Of a stretch of DNA of 26,906 nucleotides, positions 1-7,986 are shown piece by piece. Within the stretch, counting starts at the first letter, position 1, and every line of letters starts with the position of its first letter. Origin of the DNA: Spirochaetales bacterium. GTDB taxonomy: Bacteria; Spirochaetota; Spirochaetia; Sphaerochaetales; Sphaerochaetaceae. A program made the position numbers and the translations under genes. The notes under the pieces were generated by a model. It did no database searches. It saw only the letters and a list, made by a program, of their open reading frames with translations, and was not told the DNA's origin. The stretch covers positions 1 through 26,906 of the forward strand of contig JAFVFA010000248.1 in the NCBI GenBank assembly GCA_017475725.1, given 5' to 3'.

Positions 1-922
1 CCTTGTCCCTACCGAGAACAGAAGGGAGCAGCAGGTTGCATCTGATGGCCTTGGCGGTCAATTCCCTGACACAGGATGCAGCAAAGCTCACCATGTCCTC
101 GAAGCCCTCCCTGTTGAAGGAGTCCGGTACCGTCATCACCCCTGCATTCGTGACCTCCTCCCGCCATCTTGAAAAGGACTTGAAGTCAAGTGCAAGGCAG
201 ATGCAGTATGGTGTCACTTTCTCATGGAAATCGACAGCCAGAACATCCTGCTTGGCAAGGACCCTCCAATCAATGAACCGTGTGCTGTCACCGACCGCAT
301 AGTCGCGGATTCCGGCTATAATCGTGTTGTCCTCCATGCAGCCCTTTCTTGCTGGGGTGAAATTGGAGCTGCTCTGTATCAGAGGCATGACATCAACATC
401 GTAGACTGACGGATAGACGACAAAGGTGAAAGGCCTGCCATTGACAAGTGCCATGTTGGTCTGTCTCAGACCGAATGCGTCACCTGAGGAAGCCTGCATC
501 CCATCCACCAGAACGACTCCCCTGCCTACGGCATTGAACTCAGCGTTCCAAGATGCCTTCTGCCTTCCCATAAGCCATGTTGTGTTCATCGTGAAATCGT
601 CATTTGAATCAAGAAACGCCGGATTCTGTTCAAAATATCTGATTTCAAGCCACAGAAGCGGCAGGATCTTTCCGTTCGAGACCTCAACGGACATTGAGAC
701 CTTCTCACCCGGAAAGGCCCTTGTCCTGATCCCTCGGGCCTCCATCCTGATCTTCAGAAGGGAGAAGCAACCCCAAATGTACGAAGTGAGGGAAATGAGA
801 AACAGGGAAAAGAAGAAAACCGGAAGCCAGCCCATGCCATAGTAGGCAGTCACAACGCACAGGATCGCCAACAGGGAGAAGCCTGGTATGCTGGATATCC
901 AGCTCTGGGCTCTGTTCTTCAA
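1..922 (-). CDS. DUF58-family membrane protein, C-terminal part beyond window
   Basis: The reading frame is open from 922 to the left edge, so the 3' end is missing; about 307 residues are visible. The start is a TTG at 922-920, overlapping the moxR stop by 4 nt (TTGA), with AAGGAG 8 nt upstream; no in-frame ATG is nearby. Two hydrophobic segments lie within about residues 12-55. They are followed by a beta-rich part with FPGEKVSMSVEVSNGK and LPLLWLE, then by the DUF58 hallmark RDYAVGDSTRFIDWR near position 270. DUF58 proteins are usually encoded directly after a MoxR ATPase, often in clusters with von Willebrand A-domain proteins (for example the Bat genes), and are thought to act at the membrane in complex assembly or stress tolerance. 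The exact role here is unknown. The 4-nt overlap implies translational coupling with moxR. Confidence 0.85.
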   Translation of the reverse strand, partial: MKNRAQSWISSIPGFSLLAILCVVTAYYGMGWLPVFFFSLFLISLTSYIWGCFSLLKIRMEARGIRTRAFPGEKVSMSVEVSNGKILPLLWLEIRYFEQNPAFLDSNDDFTMNTTWLMGRQKASWNAEFNAVGRGVVLVDGMQASSGDAFGLRQTNMALVNGRPFTFVVYPSVYDVDVMPLIQSSSNFTPARKGCMEDNTIIAGIRDYAVGDSTRFIDWRVLAKQDVLAVDFHEKVTPYCICLALDFKSFSRWREEVTNAGVMTVPDSFNREGFEDMVSFAASCVRELTAKAIRCNLLLPSVLGRDK

Positions 923-1872
923 ACCATCTGCTCCTTGGTTGGTGGGACAGGCACCTTCTCGATGATCTCCTCTATTACGTCCTTGACAGAGACCTTCCTG
1001 ATCCTCGCCTCAGATGAAAGCCTTACTCTGTGTGACAGGACAGGCAGGAGAAGCTTCTGTATATCCTCAGGAATCACATAGTCCCTTCCGTTCATCGCCG
1101 CCACGGCCTTCCCTCCCTGATAGAGGTACTTGCTTGCCCTCGGACTTGCACCGGCGCTCACAAGATGGTTTGACCTCGTTCCTTGGACGATATCCACTAT
1201 GTAAGCCATCACCTTCCCATCGATATAGACACCTTCAATGTCCTTTCTGAGTCCCATGAGCTCTTCAGGGGATGTGACAGCCTTGACCTTGGAGAAATCG
1301 GTCCCGTCCCCTATGGTCTTGAGCATTTCAATCTCCTCATCACCTTCAGGATAGCCAAGGGACAGCTTGATGAAGAACCTGTCCATCTCAGCGGCAGGAA
1401 GTGCGAATGTGCTCTCCTTCTCTATGGGGTTCTGGGTTGCCATGACGAAGAAAGGCTCCGGCAGGGGGTATGTCTTGCCGTCTATTGTGACCTGCCTCTC
1501 CTCCATGGCCTCAAGCAATGCAGCCTGTGTTCGCGGAAGGGCCCTGTTTATCTCGTCCGCAAGCAGTATGTTCGTGCAAACAGGCCCGAGCACAGTTGTG
1601 AAATCCTCGGTCTTCCTGTTGTAGATTGAGGTTCCCACCACATCGGATGGCAGAAGGTCTGGGGTGAACTGTATCCTTCTGCTGGTGCAGCCAAGAGCAA
1701 TGGAAAGTGCTTTGACAAGTGTCGTCTTCCCCGATCCCGGGAGGTCCTCCAGAAGAACATGACCTCCGCAAAGGACAGAAGCAAGTATGAGCTCGATGCT
1801 GTCCCTCTTCCCGACTATGATCTTCCCTACCTCGTCTCCAAGGGCTTCAGCGACATTCCTGATGTTCTGCAT
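919..1872 (-). CDS. MoxR-family AAA+ ATPase
   Basis: A 317-residue AAA+ ATPase of the MoxR family, cytoplasmic chaperone-like ATPases that activate or assemble partner proteins, typically DUF58 or VWA-domain proteins. Walker A is LPGSGKTT (about residues 44-51) and Walker B is LLADEINR (103-110). The TQAALLEAMEE stretch, FFVMATQNP (sensor 1) and LPAAEMDRFF are also present. An ORF extends upstream to 1962, but I start at 1872 because GGAGG lies 5 nt before that ATG and the protein then begins with the usual MoxR-type helix. The upstream extension also runs through a terminator hairpin. The gene is co-transcribed with the DUF58 gene, whose start overlaps its stop. Confidence 0.9.
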   Translation of the reverse strand: MQNIRNVAEALGDEVGKIIVGKRDSIELILASVLCGGHVLLEDLPGSGKTTLVKALSIALGCTSRRIQFTPDLLPSDVVGTSIYNRKTEDFTTVLGPVCTNILLADEINRALPRTQAALLEAMEERQVTIDGKTYPLPEPFFVMATQNPIEKESTFALPAAEMDRFFIKLSLGYPEGDEEIEMLKTIGDGTDFSKVKAVTSPEELMGLRKDIEGVYIDGKVMAYIVDIVQGTRSNHLVSAGASPRASKYLYQGGKAVAAMNGRDYVIPEDIQKLLLPVLSHRVRLSSEARIRKVSVKDVIEEIIEKVPVPPTKEQMV

Positions 1873-1889
1873 ATGTCCCTCCGCATTAG

Positions 1890-1918
1890 ATTCTAATTCA
1901 CAACCGTCCAATTTTAAA
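1890..1918 (-). promoter_or_regulatory. Probable sigma70 promoter of the moxR-DUF58 operon
   Basis: On the minus strand, TTTAAA (1913-1918) is followed after 17 nt by TAGAAT (1890-1895). The predicted transcript starts near 1883, just ahead of the GGAGG of moxR. It sits between the jag terminator and the moxR start, where a new promoter is needed. The -35 is weak (4/6). Confidence 0.5.
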
Positions 1919-1920
1919 GG

Positions 1921-1960
1921 CCGGAAAAAAGAAGGGATTGCCTCTCTGTGAAGCAATCCC
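1921..1960 (-). terminator. Rho-independent terminator after jag
   Basis: On the minus strand an 8-bp stem (GGGATTGC / GCAATCCC, arms 1953-1960 and 1934-1941) with an 11-nt loop is followed by TTCTTTTTTCC. It lies 34 nt after the jag stop, so it ends the rpmH-rnpA-yidC-jag transcript. Confidence 0.85.
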
Positions 1961-1994
1961 ACCCAAATCCGTATAGATGATAGATGTCTTCGGA

Positions 1995-2732
1995 TCAGTA
2001 TCTCTTTCTCTTGCTGATGACGCGCACCTGCTTGTAGAGACCCTCGCCCTCGCTCTTGGTCTCTATGCCTGTCACATCGTTGAGAGCGGTGTGTACAAGC
2101 CTTCTCTCGTACGGGTTCATCGGCTCAAGGAGGCGTGATCTGCCGGTCTTCCTGACCTGCATGGCCGTGCGGTATGCGTTCTTGATGATCTGCTCCTCGT
2201 GGCGGATCCTGTAGCCTTCGCTGTCGACTATTATCTTGCGCTCGGAGTCGATCTTCCCTGCGAACACATTGGCGAGAACCTGGATCGCATCAAGGTTCTT
2301 GCCCTTCCTTCCAATGATGATGTTGCTGTCATCGGATGAGATGTCCAGGTTGACCTTCTTGCCCTTGCGTGAGGAGACGACCGTCTTGCTCTCGTATCCC
2401 ATGTGGGCGACCATCTCGTCGATGAATGCGCAGACCTGACTCTCAAGCTCCTCATTGGGCTCAAGATCCTCTTCCTCCGCATCATCGTAGTCGTTGTAGT
2501 CAACCTCTTCCGAAGCCTGGTCATCTGCTTCTTCCTCGAATGGGATGGCTGGCTCCTCTTCCTCTGTGCTGCTGTCTATGTGGACGCGGATCTTCACGTT
2601 GGCCTTCTTGAAAAGACCTCTGCGACCATTGTCCAGAATCTCCACATCAAAGTCCTCACGCTCTATATGGAGGGCTTCAATAGCCTGATTGATGGCATCC
2701 TGCTCTGTCTTACCTTCAAAATCTCTAGTCAT
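1995..2732 (-). CDS. jag: Jag/KhpB RNA-binding protein (SpoIIIJ-associated)
   Basis: A cytoplasmic RNA-binding protein usually encoded next to yidC. The 245 residues show three parts. A Jag N-terminal domain (FEGKTEQDAINQAIEAL, residues 5-21) is followed by a strongly acidic linker (about 55-98). Next is a KH domain with the GxxG-type loop IIIGRKGKN (138-146), then an R3H domain with PMNPYERRLVHTAL (204-217). The ORF could start as far up as 2858, but that extension lies inside yidC and is Arg-rich nonsense; the ATG at 2732 has GAGG upstream and gives the canonical N-terminus. It begins 16 nt after yidC and is the last gene of the operon, with a terminator following. Confidence 0.92.
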   Translation of the reverse strand: MTRDFEGKTEQDAINQAIEALHIEREDFDVEILDNGRRGLFKKANVKIRVHIDSSTEEEEPAIPFEEEADDQASEEVDYNDYDDAEEEDLEPNEELESQVCAFIDEMVAHMGYESKTVVSSRKGKKVNLDISSDDSNIIIGRKGKNLDAIQVLANVFAGKIDSERKIIVDSEGYRIRHEEQIIKNAYRTAMQVRKTGRSRLLEPMNPYERRLVHTALNDVTGIETKSEGEGLYKQVRVISKRKRY

Positions 2733-2748
2733 ATGTCTCTGCCTCGAA

Positions 2749-4626
2749 TTATTTTCTCTTGTTCTGCTTGCCGGCTTCCTTCTGCTGGCGGGCCTTCTCT
2801 TCCTCAAGTCTCTTGAGCTTCTCCTGATACTTTCTGACTGCCTCAGGGACCTTGGCATCCTCTGCCTGCTGTTTCTTCCTCTTGCTCACAAAGGCGTCAG
2901 GGTCCTTCTTGGTCCTTGCGTTGGTGTAGAACTGCTGCACCATGGAAAGGACGTTCTGGACTGACCAGTAGAGAAGAAGTCCGGAAGGTGCGCTGTACAG
3001 GATGAAGAAGAACATGATGGGCATGACATAGGTCATGAACGTCGTCATTCCCTTGCCCTGCTGGGTCGAACCGCCCTGCTGTGCCTGGGTTATCTTCATG
3101 GAGAAGATCATGCTTATTGTGTACAGGATCGGCAGAAGGTGGATCTCGTTTCCGAGGAACGGAATGCTGAATCCAAGCGTTGCCACGGTCTCAGGAACCG
3201 AGAGGTCCGTGATCCAGCCTGGAATGAACATTGCACCACGGAGCTCGAAGTGCTTGTTCAGAAGTCCGTACATGGCGATCAGGATCGGGAACTGCAGGAG
3301 CAACGGAAGACAGCCACCCATCGGACTTACACCAGCCTCCTTGTAGAGGGCTGCAGTCTCCTGGTTGAGCTTCTGCGGGTTGTCCTTGTACTTCTCCTGG
3401 AGCTCCTTCATCTTGGGCTGAAGCGCCGCCATCTTTGCTGTTGATGCGGTGCTCTTCTTTGTGAGCGGCCACAGAAGAAGCTTGATTATCAGTGTCAGGA
3501 GGATTATTCCGACACCGTAGTTTGGAACCACCTTGTAGAGTATGTTCAGACACCACTTGAGGATGTTCTCAAGCCATGAGAACATCGAACCGGCCTCCAT
3601 GGCTGCATCAAGGTTTGTGCTCCTGAGACCCCATGAATTGTCCATTCCACTGTAGTAGGAGGTAAGGTATCTCTTCAGCTGAGGTCCGGCATAGAAGTAG
3701 ATTGTGTCCTCTGAGCTTCCACCCGTTGCAGGACGTGACACGTAGATGCTGTTGCTCTGCGCTATCTCATCCGTTGAACCCTGCTTGGCAACGTACTTGT
3801 AGGAAAGGGTGTTGTCCTTCGGAAGGGCTACAACCGTGAAGTACTTGCTGGTGACGCTGATCCACTGGAGCTGGTTGGTGGTCTGATATGACCCGTTGGA
3901 GAACTTGACGGTTGACTTCTTGAGTTTGCCGTTGTTCTTGAATGCATCAACATACATCCTTCTGTAGTCGTATGCGCTGTTCTTCATCTGGGTGAAAGCA
4001 GGTCCCACCTGCGGCTCATATGCCAATGTATAAGCATATCCATTGGTGTTAAGGCCACCGAATTCACCTTCTCCAAGGATGTCCACAGTGACAGCGAACA
4101 GGTATTCGCCATCCTTGAACTCGAATGTCTTCACAACAGTGAAGCCCTTTCCGTTGGCATCCTTGTAGCTGTTGCTGAAGATGACCTTCTGCCCATCCAC
4201 AGTGTAGCTGAACGCATCAAGTATCGGATTTGTTGTGTCGTCACCCCAATAGAGAAGGAATGCATTGTTGTCATTCTCCCCTCTGAATATCATGTCAACC
4301 TTCTCTCCGTCCGCGGCCTCATGCTCCTTCAGCATGAGAGAGGATATGCTTGCACCTACAGGATCGAACACCACCGAATAGAGGTCCGTCTCGAAGCTGA
4401 ACTTCTCAGTGCTGTTGTTGGTTGTGGAAACAGCGACAGCCTTGACGGCCTCCTCATTGATGCTCCCCTCCGTTGTCTGGGTACCATCGGCGCTCACCTC
4501 TGCACCGGTTGCAGCGGCAGAAGTGGTCTCGACAGTGTTCGGAGTGAAGAACATCGACTGTATGGTCATGCTCACTGTGATGACAATCACAACGAGCACT
4601 ATGGCTATAATCGTTCTCTTATCCAT
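2749..4626 (-). CDS. yidC: Membrane protein insertase YidC
   Basis: Inserts and folds inner-membrane proteins, alone or with SecYEG. The 625 residues match the Gram-negative form. There is an N-terminal membrane anchor (about 5-27), a Thr/Ala-rich linker, and a large periplasmic beta-domain (about 75-320). The conserved C-terminal transmembrane core (about 350-570) contains LLWPLTKKSTASTAKM, MGGCLPLLLQFPILIAMY and SAPSGLLLYWSVQNVLS. A very basic tail (573-625) probably contacts ribosomes. The ATG at 4626 has AGGAG 7 nt upstream. The gene follows rnpA by 34 nt and precedes jag. Residue 382 in the first core helix is Lys where E. coli and B. subtilis have the groove Arg. Confidence 0.97.
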   Translation of the reverse strand: MDKRTIIAIVLVVIVITVSMTIQSMFFTPNTVETTSAAATGAEVSADGTQTTEGSINEEAVKAVAVSTTNNSTEKFSFETDLYSVVFDPVGASISSLMLKEHEAADGEKVDMIFRGENDNNAFLLYWGDDTTNPILDAFSYTVDGQKVIFSNSYKDANGKGFTVVKTFEFKDGEYLFAVTVDILGEGEFGGLNTNGYAYTLAYEPQVGPAFTQMKNSAYDYRRMYVDAFKNNGKLKKSTVKFSNGSYQTTNQLQWISVTSKYFTVVALPKDNTLSYKYVAKQGSTDEIAQSNSIYVSRPATGGSSEDTIYFYAGPQLKRYLTSYYSGMDNSWGLRSTNLDAAMEAGSMFSWLENILKWCLNILYKVVPNYGVGIILLTLIIKLLLWPLTKKSTASTAKMAALQPKMKELQEKYKDNPQKLNQETAALYKEAGVSPMGGCLPLLLQFPILIAMYGLLNKHFELRGAMFIPGWITDLSVPETVATLGFSIPFLGNEIHLLPILYTISMIFSMKITQAQQGGSTQQGKGMTTFMTYVMPIMFFFILYSAPSGLLLYWSVQNVLSMVQQFYTNARTKKDPDAFVSKRKKQQAEDAKVPEAVRKYQEKLKRLEEEKARQQKEAGKQNKRK

Positions 4627-4660
4627 TTATGACTCCTGGATTCAGATTAGAAACAGAAAA

Positions 4661-5014
4661 TCATCCCGCAAGTGGGATGGTTTTCATGAAAAGCTCGAGT
4701 AAAGTCTTCTGTTTGTTCTCGAATGTGGTCTCAGCTTTGCGAGTTGGGTACACAATGACAACAAAATCCAGACCAGATGGAAACTTATCCTGGTTTGTAC
4801 GCCAGATCTCCTTTACCTGACGTCGGATGAGATTTCTCTGGACTGAATTACCATAGTGTCTTGCAGGGATGACAATCATCCTGCTGTACTCAAGGCAGTT
4901 CTTTGCCACATACAACTTAAAGCAGGAAAGAGATGACCTTTTTCCTGCTTTGAAGACGTTGTCAATTTCTGCTTTTGATCTGATTATCTGCTTCTTAGTA
5001 AGGCTTCTTCTCAT
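4661..5014 (-). CDS. rnpA: Ribonuclease P protein component
   Basis: The protein subunit of RNase P, which together with the RNA subunit trims the 5' leader of pre-tRNA. The 117-residue form starting at 5014 (MRRSLTKKQ) has the family N-terminus, the FKAGKR motif and the signature RNxxRR (VQRNLIRRQVKEIWR). The ORF is open upstream to an ATG at 5104, but everything before 5014 lies inside rpmH in another frame. The 5014 ATG itself overlaps the rpmH 3' end by 20 nt and lacks a good Shine-Dalgarno, so translation is probably coupled to rpmH. An extended form of the Thermus type cannot be excluded. yidC follows after 34 nt. Confidence 0.93.
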   Translation of the reverse strand: MRRSLTKKQIIRSKAEIDNVFKAGKRSSLSCFKLYVAKNCLEYSRMIVIPARHYGNSVQRNLIRRQVKEIWRTNQDKFPSGLDFVVIVYPTRKAETTFENKQKTLLELFMKTIPLAG

Positions 5015-5162
5015 CAGAGACTGTGAGACTGTGTCTGCCCTTAGCTCTTCTTCTTGCCAGTACCAAACGACCGCCCTTTGTTGCCATGCGGGCTCTGAAT
5101 CCAAACTTTCTGTTTCTCTTAATCTTACTTGGCTGATAGGTTCTCTTGCCTTTGTAACTCAT
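4995..5162 (-). CDS. rpmH: 50S ribosomal protein L34
   Basis: A 55-residue, highly basic protein read directly on the minus strand. KRTYQPSKIKRNRKFGFRAR is followed by MATKGGRLVLARRRAKGR, the full L34 signature, with a short extra C-terminal tail ending in DEKKPY. L34 is a small protein of the large ribosomal subunit. The ATG at 5162 has GGAG with an 8-nt spacer. It is the first gene of the rpmH-rnpA-yidC-jag operon, and its last 20 nt overlap the rnpA start. Confidence 0.97.
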   Translation of the reverse strand: MSYKGKRTYQPSKIKRNRKFGFRARMATKGGRLVLARRRAKGRHSLTVSDEKKPY

Positions 5163-5207
5163 GGTTTTATCTCCATATAATCGCTTAAAGCGGGATTTTC
5201 GTTTTTA

Positions 5208-5229
5208 GACCGCATTCAAGAACGCAGTC
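5208..5229 (-). other. Hairpin in the rpmH leader
   Basis: GACTGCGTTC and GAATGCGGTC can pair (10 bp with two G-U pairs on the minus-strand RNA) around a minimal loop. It falls just after the predicted transcription start of the rpmH operon. No T-run follows, so it is not a normal terminator; it could be a 5' stabilising or regulatory stem. Confidence 0.35.
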
Positions 5230-5239
5230 CGAGCACTTG

Positions 5240-5269
5240 AGTATAAATGCAATGTCTGACTTTCGTCAA
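5240..5269 (-). promoter_or_regulatory. Promoter of the rpmH-rnpA-yidC-jag operon
   Basis: TTGACG (5264-5269) and TATACT (5240-5245) are separated by 18 nt on the minus strand, a near-consensus sigma70 promoter. It gives a leader of roughly 70 nt before rpmH. It lies in the only gap between the DUF721 stop and rpmH. Confidence 0.75.
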
Positions 5270-5279
5270 GTGGTGATTA

Positions 5280-5648
5280 TCAGTAGCGGATCCTTGTAAC
5301 TATTTTCTTCAAATCAACTTCGGGATAGACTCCCTTGATGCTTTTGACTATCTCGGTGGAGTTCAGCCTTATGTAGGAGGCCCTTGACGGATGGTCACAG
5401 ACTATGTACAGGACACCGTCCTTAAGCTTCTGAGGCCTGGAATGCTCTGAGATGGAGACGTCAACAATGTCCTTCCAGTGTATGAGTATCTGGTTGGCAG
5501 GATCTGCAAGGTCTATGTCGAATCTGTCCAGAACCTGGTCGAAGAACACGGATCCGGAGATCGGATCCTCAGGTTCAAGGCGTTCGTAGCTGTCCTTCCT
5601 TCTTGGAGGTCTGATCCTCTTCTCGGGTCTTTCATTCTCAGCCTTCAT
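5280..5648 (-). CDS. DUF721 (DciA-like) protein
   Basis: A 122-residue protein of the DUF721 family. The core WKDIVDVSISEHSRPQKL (about 58-75) followed by DGVLYIVCDHPSRASYI (77-93) is the family pattern. Members called DciA help load the replicative helicase in bacteria that lack DnaC/DnaI. Its position at the end of dnaN-recF fits a replication role, but the function here is inferred. An ATG at 5666 also exists; I prefer 5648 because AGGAAGG precedes it by 8 nt, while the upstream ATG has no Shine-Dalgarno. It overlaps the recF stop by 11 nt. A basic N-terminal stretch (residues 10-18) precedes the core. Confidence 0.85.
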   Translation of the reverse strand: MKAENERPEKRIRPPRRKDSYERLEPEDPISGSVFFDQVLDRFDIDLADPANQILIHWKDIVDVSISEHSRPQKLKDGVLYIVCDHPSRASYIRLNSTEIVKSIKGVYPEVDLKKIVTRIRY

Positions 5649-6735
5649 CTGTGAACCTTCCTCCATCTACTCTGTACCTTTTCACATCCTCCCCATTCAG
5701 ATCGAACAATGATCCGAAGTATTTCTCTTCAGGAAGAAAAGTAAAGAAGGCCTGATTATAATGTCCCAGATATGAGAGATATCTTGCTCTTTTCTGTGAA
5801 TCAAGCTCAAGTAAGACATCATCTATAAGGAATATTGGATTCTCACCAGTCTTCTGTCTGTAGAATGCAGCCTGTGCAGACCTGAACACAAGAGATGAAA
5901 GCCTCATCTGGCCCGTGGACGCAGAATTGATGAACAGGCCGTTCCTGTCGGTCAGAATGAACCTGTCACGATGTGGTCCGCTGGTTGTGGTGTTCATCTT
6001 CCTGTCCACATCCCTCTGTTCAAGGAGCCTTTGGAGAATGTCCTCCACACCCATGTCCTCTCCCCAGGATGGTCTGTACTTTATGTCTATGCCGCTGTCC
6101 TGCTGTGTGACGGCATTGTAGATGTCAGGGAACAGTGTGGAGAATGAAGCGCACACCTTTGCCCTTGCCCTGATTATGGGCATTCCGTACATGGCAAGCT
6201 TCTGGTCATAGATGTCAAGCAGCTCATGTCTCTGGTCCTTGATGGCGGCGTTCCTCTGCTTGAGGACCATCTTGTATCTTCTCAGGTCATCGAAGAAGAC
6301 AGGATCGTACATGGTCATGGTCTGGTCGAAGAACTTTCTCCTGTTCTCAGGCTCACCTCTGACGAACTCGATGTCATCATGTGAGAAGACTATGCAGGGA
6401 AGGCAGTAGATAAGCTCCTTTCTGTCGCGGATCTCCTTGCCGTCTATCCTTATGTGCTTCTTTCCGGCCTCGAATGATATCTCGACCTTCCTGTCCAGAC
6501 CCTGGGAGTCCTCGAAGACCAGACTTATGTAGAAGCGCTCCTTCCCGTATGTTACGTCATCCTTGAGGTTCTGGGTCCTGAACGATGTCCCATAGCAGAG
6601 TATATAGACGGCTTCGAGCAGGTTTGTCTTTCCCTGCCCGTTCTCTCCTGTGAGTATTATCTGCTTTGCTGCCGTGTCAATCTCGTGGTCCTGGATGTTG
6701 CGAAACCCATCCAGAACCAGTTTTTTTATCAACAT
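5638..6735 (-). CDS. recF: DNA replication and repair protein RecF
   Basis: An SMC-like ATPase that, with RecO and RecR, loads RecA onto gapped single-stranded DNA at stalled forks. Of 365 residues, Walker A is GENGQGKTN (30-38), the ABC-type signature region is STGQMRLSSLVFR, and Walker B is PIFLIDDVLLELD near the C-terminus. Length is normal for the family. The start lies 9 nt after the dnaN stop, with only a weak purine-rich sequence, so translation is probably coupled to dnaN. The DUF721 gene overlaps its 3' end. Confidence 0.95.
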   Translation of the reverse strand: MLIKKLVLDGFRNIQDHEIDTAAKQIILTGENGQGKTNLLEAVYILCYGTSFRTQNLKDDVTYGKERFYISLVFEDSQGLDRKVEISFEAGKKHIRIDGKEIRDRKELIYCLPCIVFSHDDIEFVRGEPENRRKFFDQTMTMYDPVFFDDLRRYKMVLKQRNAAIKDQRHELLDIYDQKLAMYGMPIIRARAKVCASFSTLFPDIYNAVTQQDSGIDIKYRPSWGEDMGVEDILQRLLEQRDVDRKMNTTTSGPHRDRFILTDRNGLFINSASTGQMRLSSLVFRSAQAAFYRQKTGENPIFLIDDVLLELDSQKRARYLSYLGHYNQAFFTFLPEEKYFGSLFDLNGEDVKRYRVDGGRFTDEG

Positions 6736-6744
6736 CTATCTCTG

Positions 6745-7851
6745 TCAGTTCAGGTTCATCGGCATAATGACATGGAGGTAGTCCCTCTCAGGCTCAGACT
6801 TGACCGTGAACGGTCTGCCGGGCTCGCTGAACTCTATTCTTGCCTCTGTTCCGTCCATCACCTTCAGTGGGCTGAGAAGATAGGTGTAGTTCATTGCGCA
6901 TCTCTGAGGTTCGCCCTCGTACTTGCAGGAGATCTCCTCCTTTCCGGCTCCGACATCACTCTCATCGCAGTAGATGGTCAGTCTGTTCTCATCGAACTCC
7001 ATGACAAGCTTCTTGTACTTGCTCTCGACAAGGAGCGAGACTCTCTTGATTGCGTTGCTGAGATCATCGATGTTCACGATGCACACCCTGCTCTGGTTCT
7101 CGGGGATAACCCTTCTGTATGCAGGGAAGTCGTTCTTGATCAGTGAGGATGATATTGTGCAGCTTCCGAACCTCAGTGATATGGAGTTCGCCTCTACGTT
7201 GATTTCGAAGTCGCCTTCACCGACTGAAAGCTTCCTTATGACATTCAGGAATCTGCTTGGGATTGTGGCCTTCGGGAAATCAGGGATCTCACCCTCTATC
7301 TGTCTGTTAATGTAGGAGAGCCTTCTTCCGTCCGTTCCGACCATGACAAGACCGTTTCCGTCCTTCTCCAGCAAGGCTCCGTTCATTGCGTACTTGGACT
7401 CATCATCGCTTACAGCGAAGATCACCTGGTTGATCATGTCGGTGAAATCCTTCTGGGAGACTCTGAAGTAGCCGTTGTCATCGCCGAATGAGAGGCTTGG
7501 GAATGCAGAGGCCTCGATAGTTCTGAGCTTGAACTCTATCGCAGTGCCCTCCGCATTTATCTTTATCTTCTCATCGACATCCTCGAAGATGATGTTGCAG
7601 TCGTCAGGAAGGTTCTTGATTATGTTCAGGAATTTGTCACAGACAACGGTTGTGCTTCCGTCCTGCATCCCCTCCACGACCATCTCCGAGACGTAGCTCA
7701 TCTTCTGGTCGGTCGCCTTGATTGTGAGGTTGTTACCTTCAAGTGAAAGACAGACGTTTGCATAGATAGCAATCGTGTTTCTCTGTGATGTGAAGTCAAG
7801 TGCGTTTGAGAGTTCCTTAACAATCGCGTTTTTCTGACATACGAATTTCAT
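6745..7851 (-). CDS. dnaN: DNA polymerase III sliding clamp, beta subunit
   Basis: The ring-shaped clamp that tethers DNA polymerase III to DNA. The 368 residues fit three consecutive clamp folds. Recognisable pieces are the N-terminus MKFVCQKNAIVKELSNAL, VGTDGRRLSY in the middle, and the C-terminal RDYLHVIMPMNL that forms part of the peptide-binding pocket. Two in-frame ATGs lie 6 nt apart. GGAG directly abuts the upstream one (7857) but is spaced 6 nt from the one at 7851, so I use 7851. It has its own promoter in the gap after dnaA and leads a dnaN-recF-DUF721 operon. Confidence 0.96.
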   Translation of the reverse strand: MKFVCQKNAIVKELSNALDFTSQRNTIAIYANVCLSLEGNNLTIKATDQKMSYVSEMVVEGMQDGSTTVVCDKFLNIIKNLPDDCNIIFEDVDEKIKINAEGTAIEFKLRTIEASAFPSLSFGDDNGYFRVSQKDFTDMINQVIFAVSDDESKYAMNGALLEKDGNGLVMVGTDGRRLSYINRQIEGEIPDFPKATIPSRFLNVIRKLSVGEGDFEINVEANSISLRFGSCTISSSLIKNDFPAYRRVIPENQSRVCIVNIDDLSNAIKRVSLLVESKYKKLVMEFDENRLTIYCDESDVGAGKEEISCKYEGEPQRCAMNYTYLLSPLKVMDGTEARIEFSEPGRPFTVKSEPERDYLHVIMPMNLN

Positions 7852-7901
7852 AACCATCTCCTAGCAGATGATTGTTTTTAAGTAATCATCTTCCTTTAAT
7901 C

Positions 7902-7930
7902 ATCATAATAATACCACGAAAAATGTCCAA
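7902..7930 (-). promoter_or_regulatory. Promoter of dnaN-recF-DUF721
   Basis: On the minus strand TTGGAC (7925-7930), a 17-nt spacer and TATGAT (7902-7907). It lies in the 227-bp dnaA-dnaN gap and gives a leader of about 45 nt before the dnaN ATG. Confidence 0.65.
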
Positions 7931-7986
7931 AAACCAACAATTCTTTATGGCACTGTGTTATATTCGACACCATTTTTCCCAAATCA

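Noticed and set aside
3..842. Plus-strand ORFs of 61-138 residues at the left edge
   Set aside because: They are antisense to the DUF58 gene, which has an intact frame, a Shine-Dalgarno and recognisable motifs.
5014..5104. N-terminal extension of RnpA as the default start
   Set aside because: The extension is wholly encoded within rpmH in another frame and lacks a Shine-Dalgarno; kept only as a possibility.
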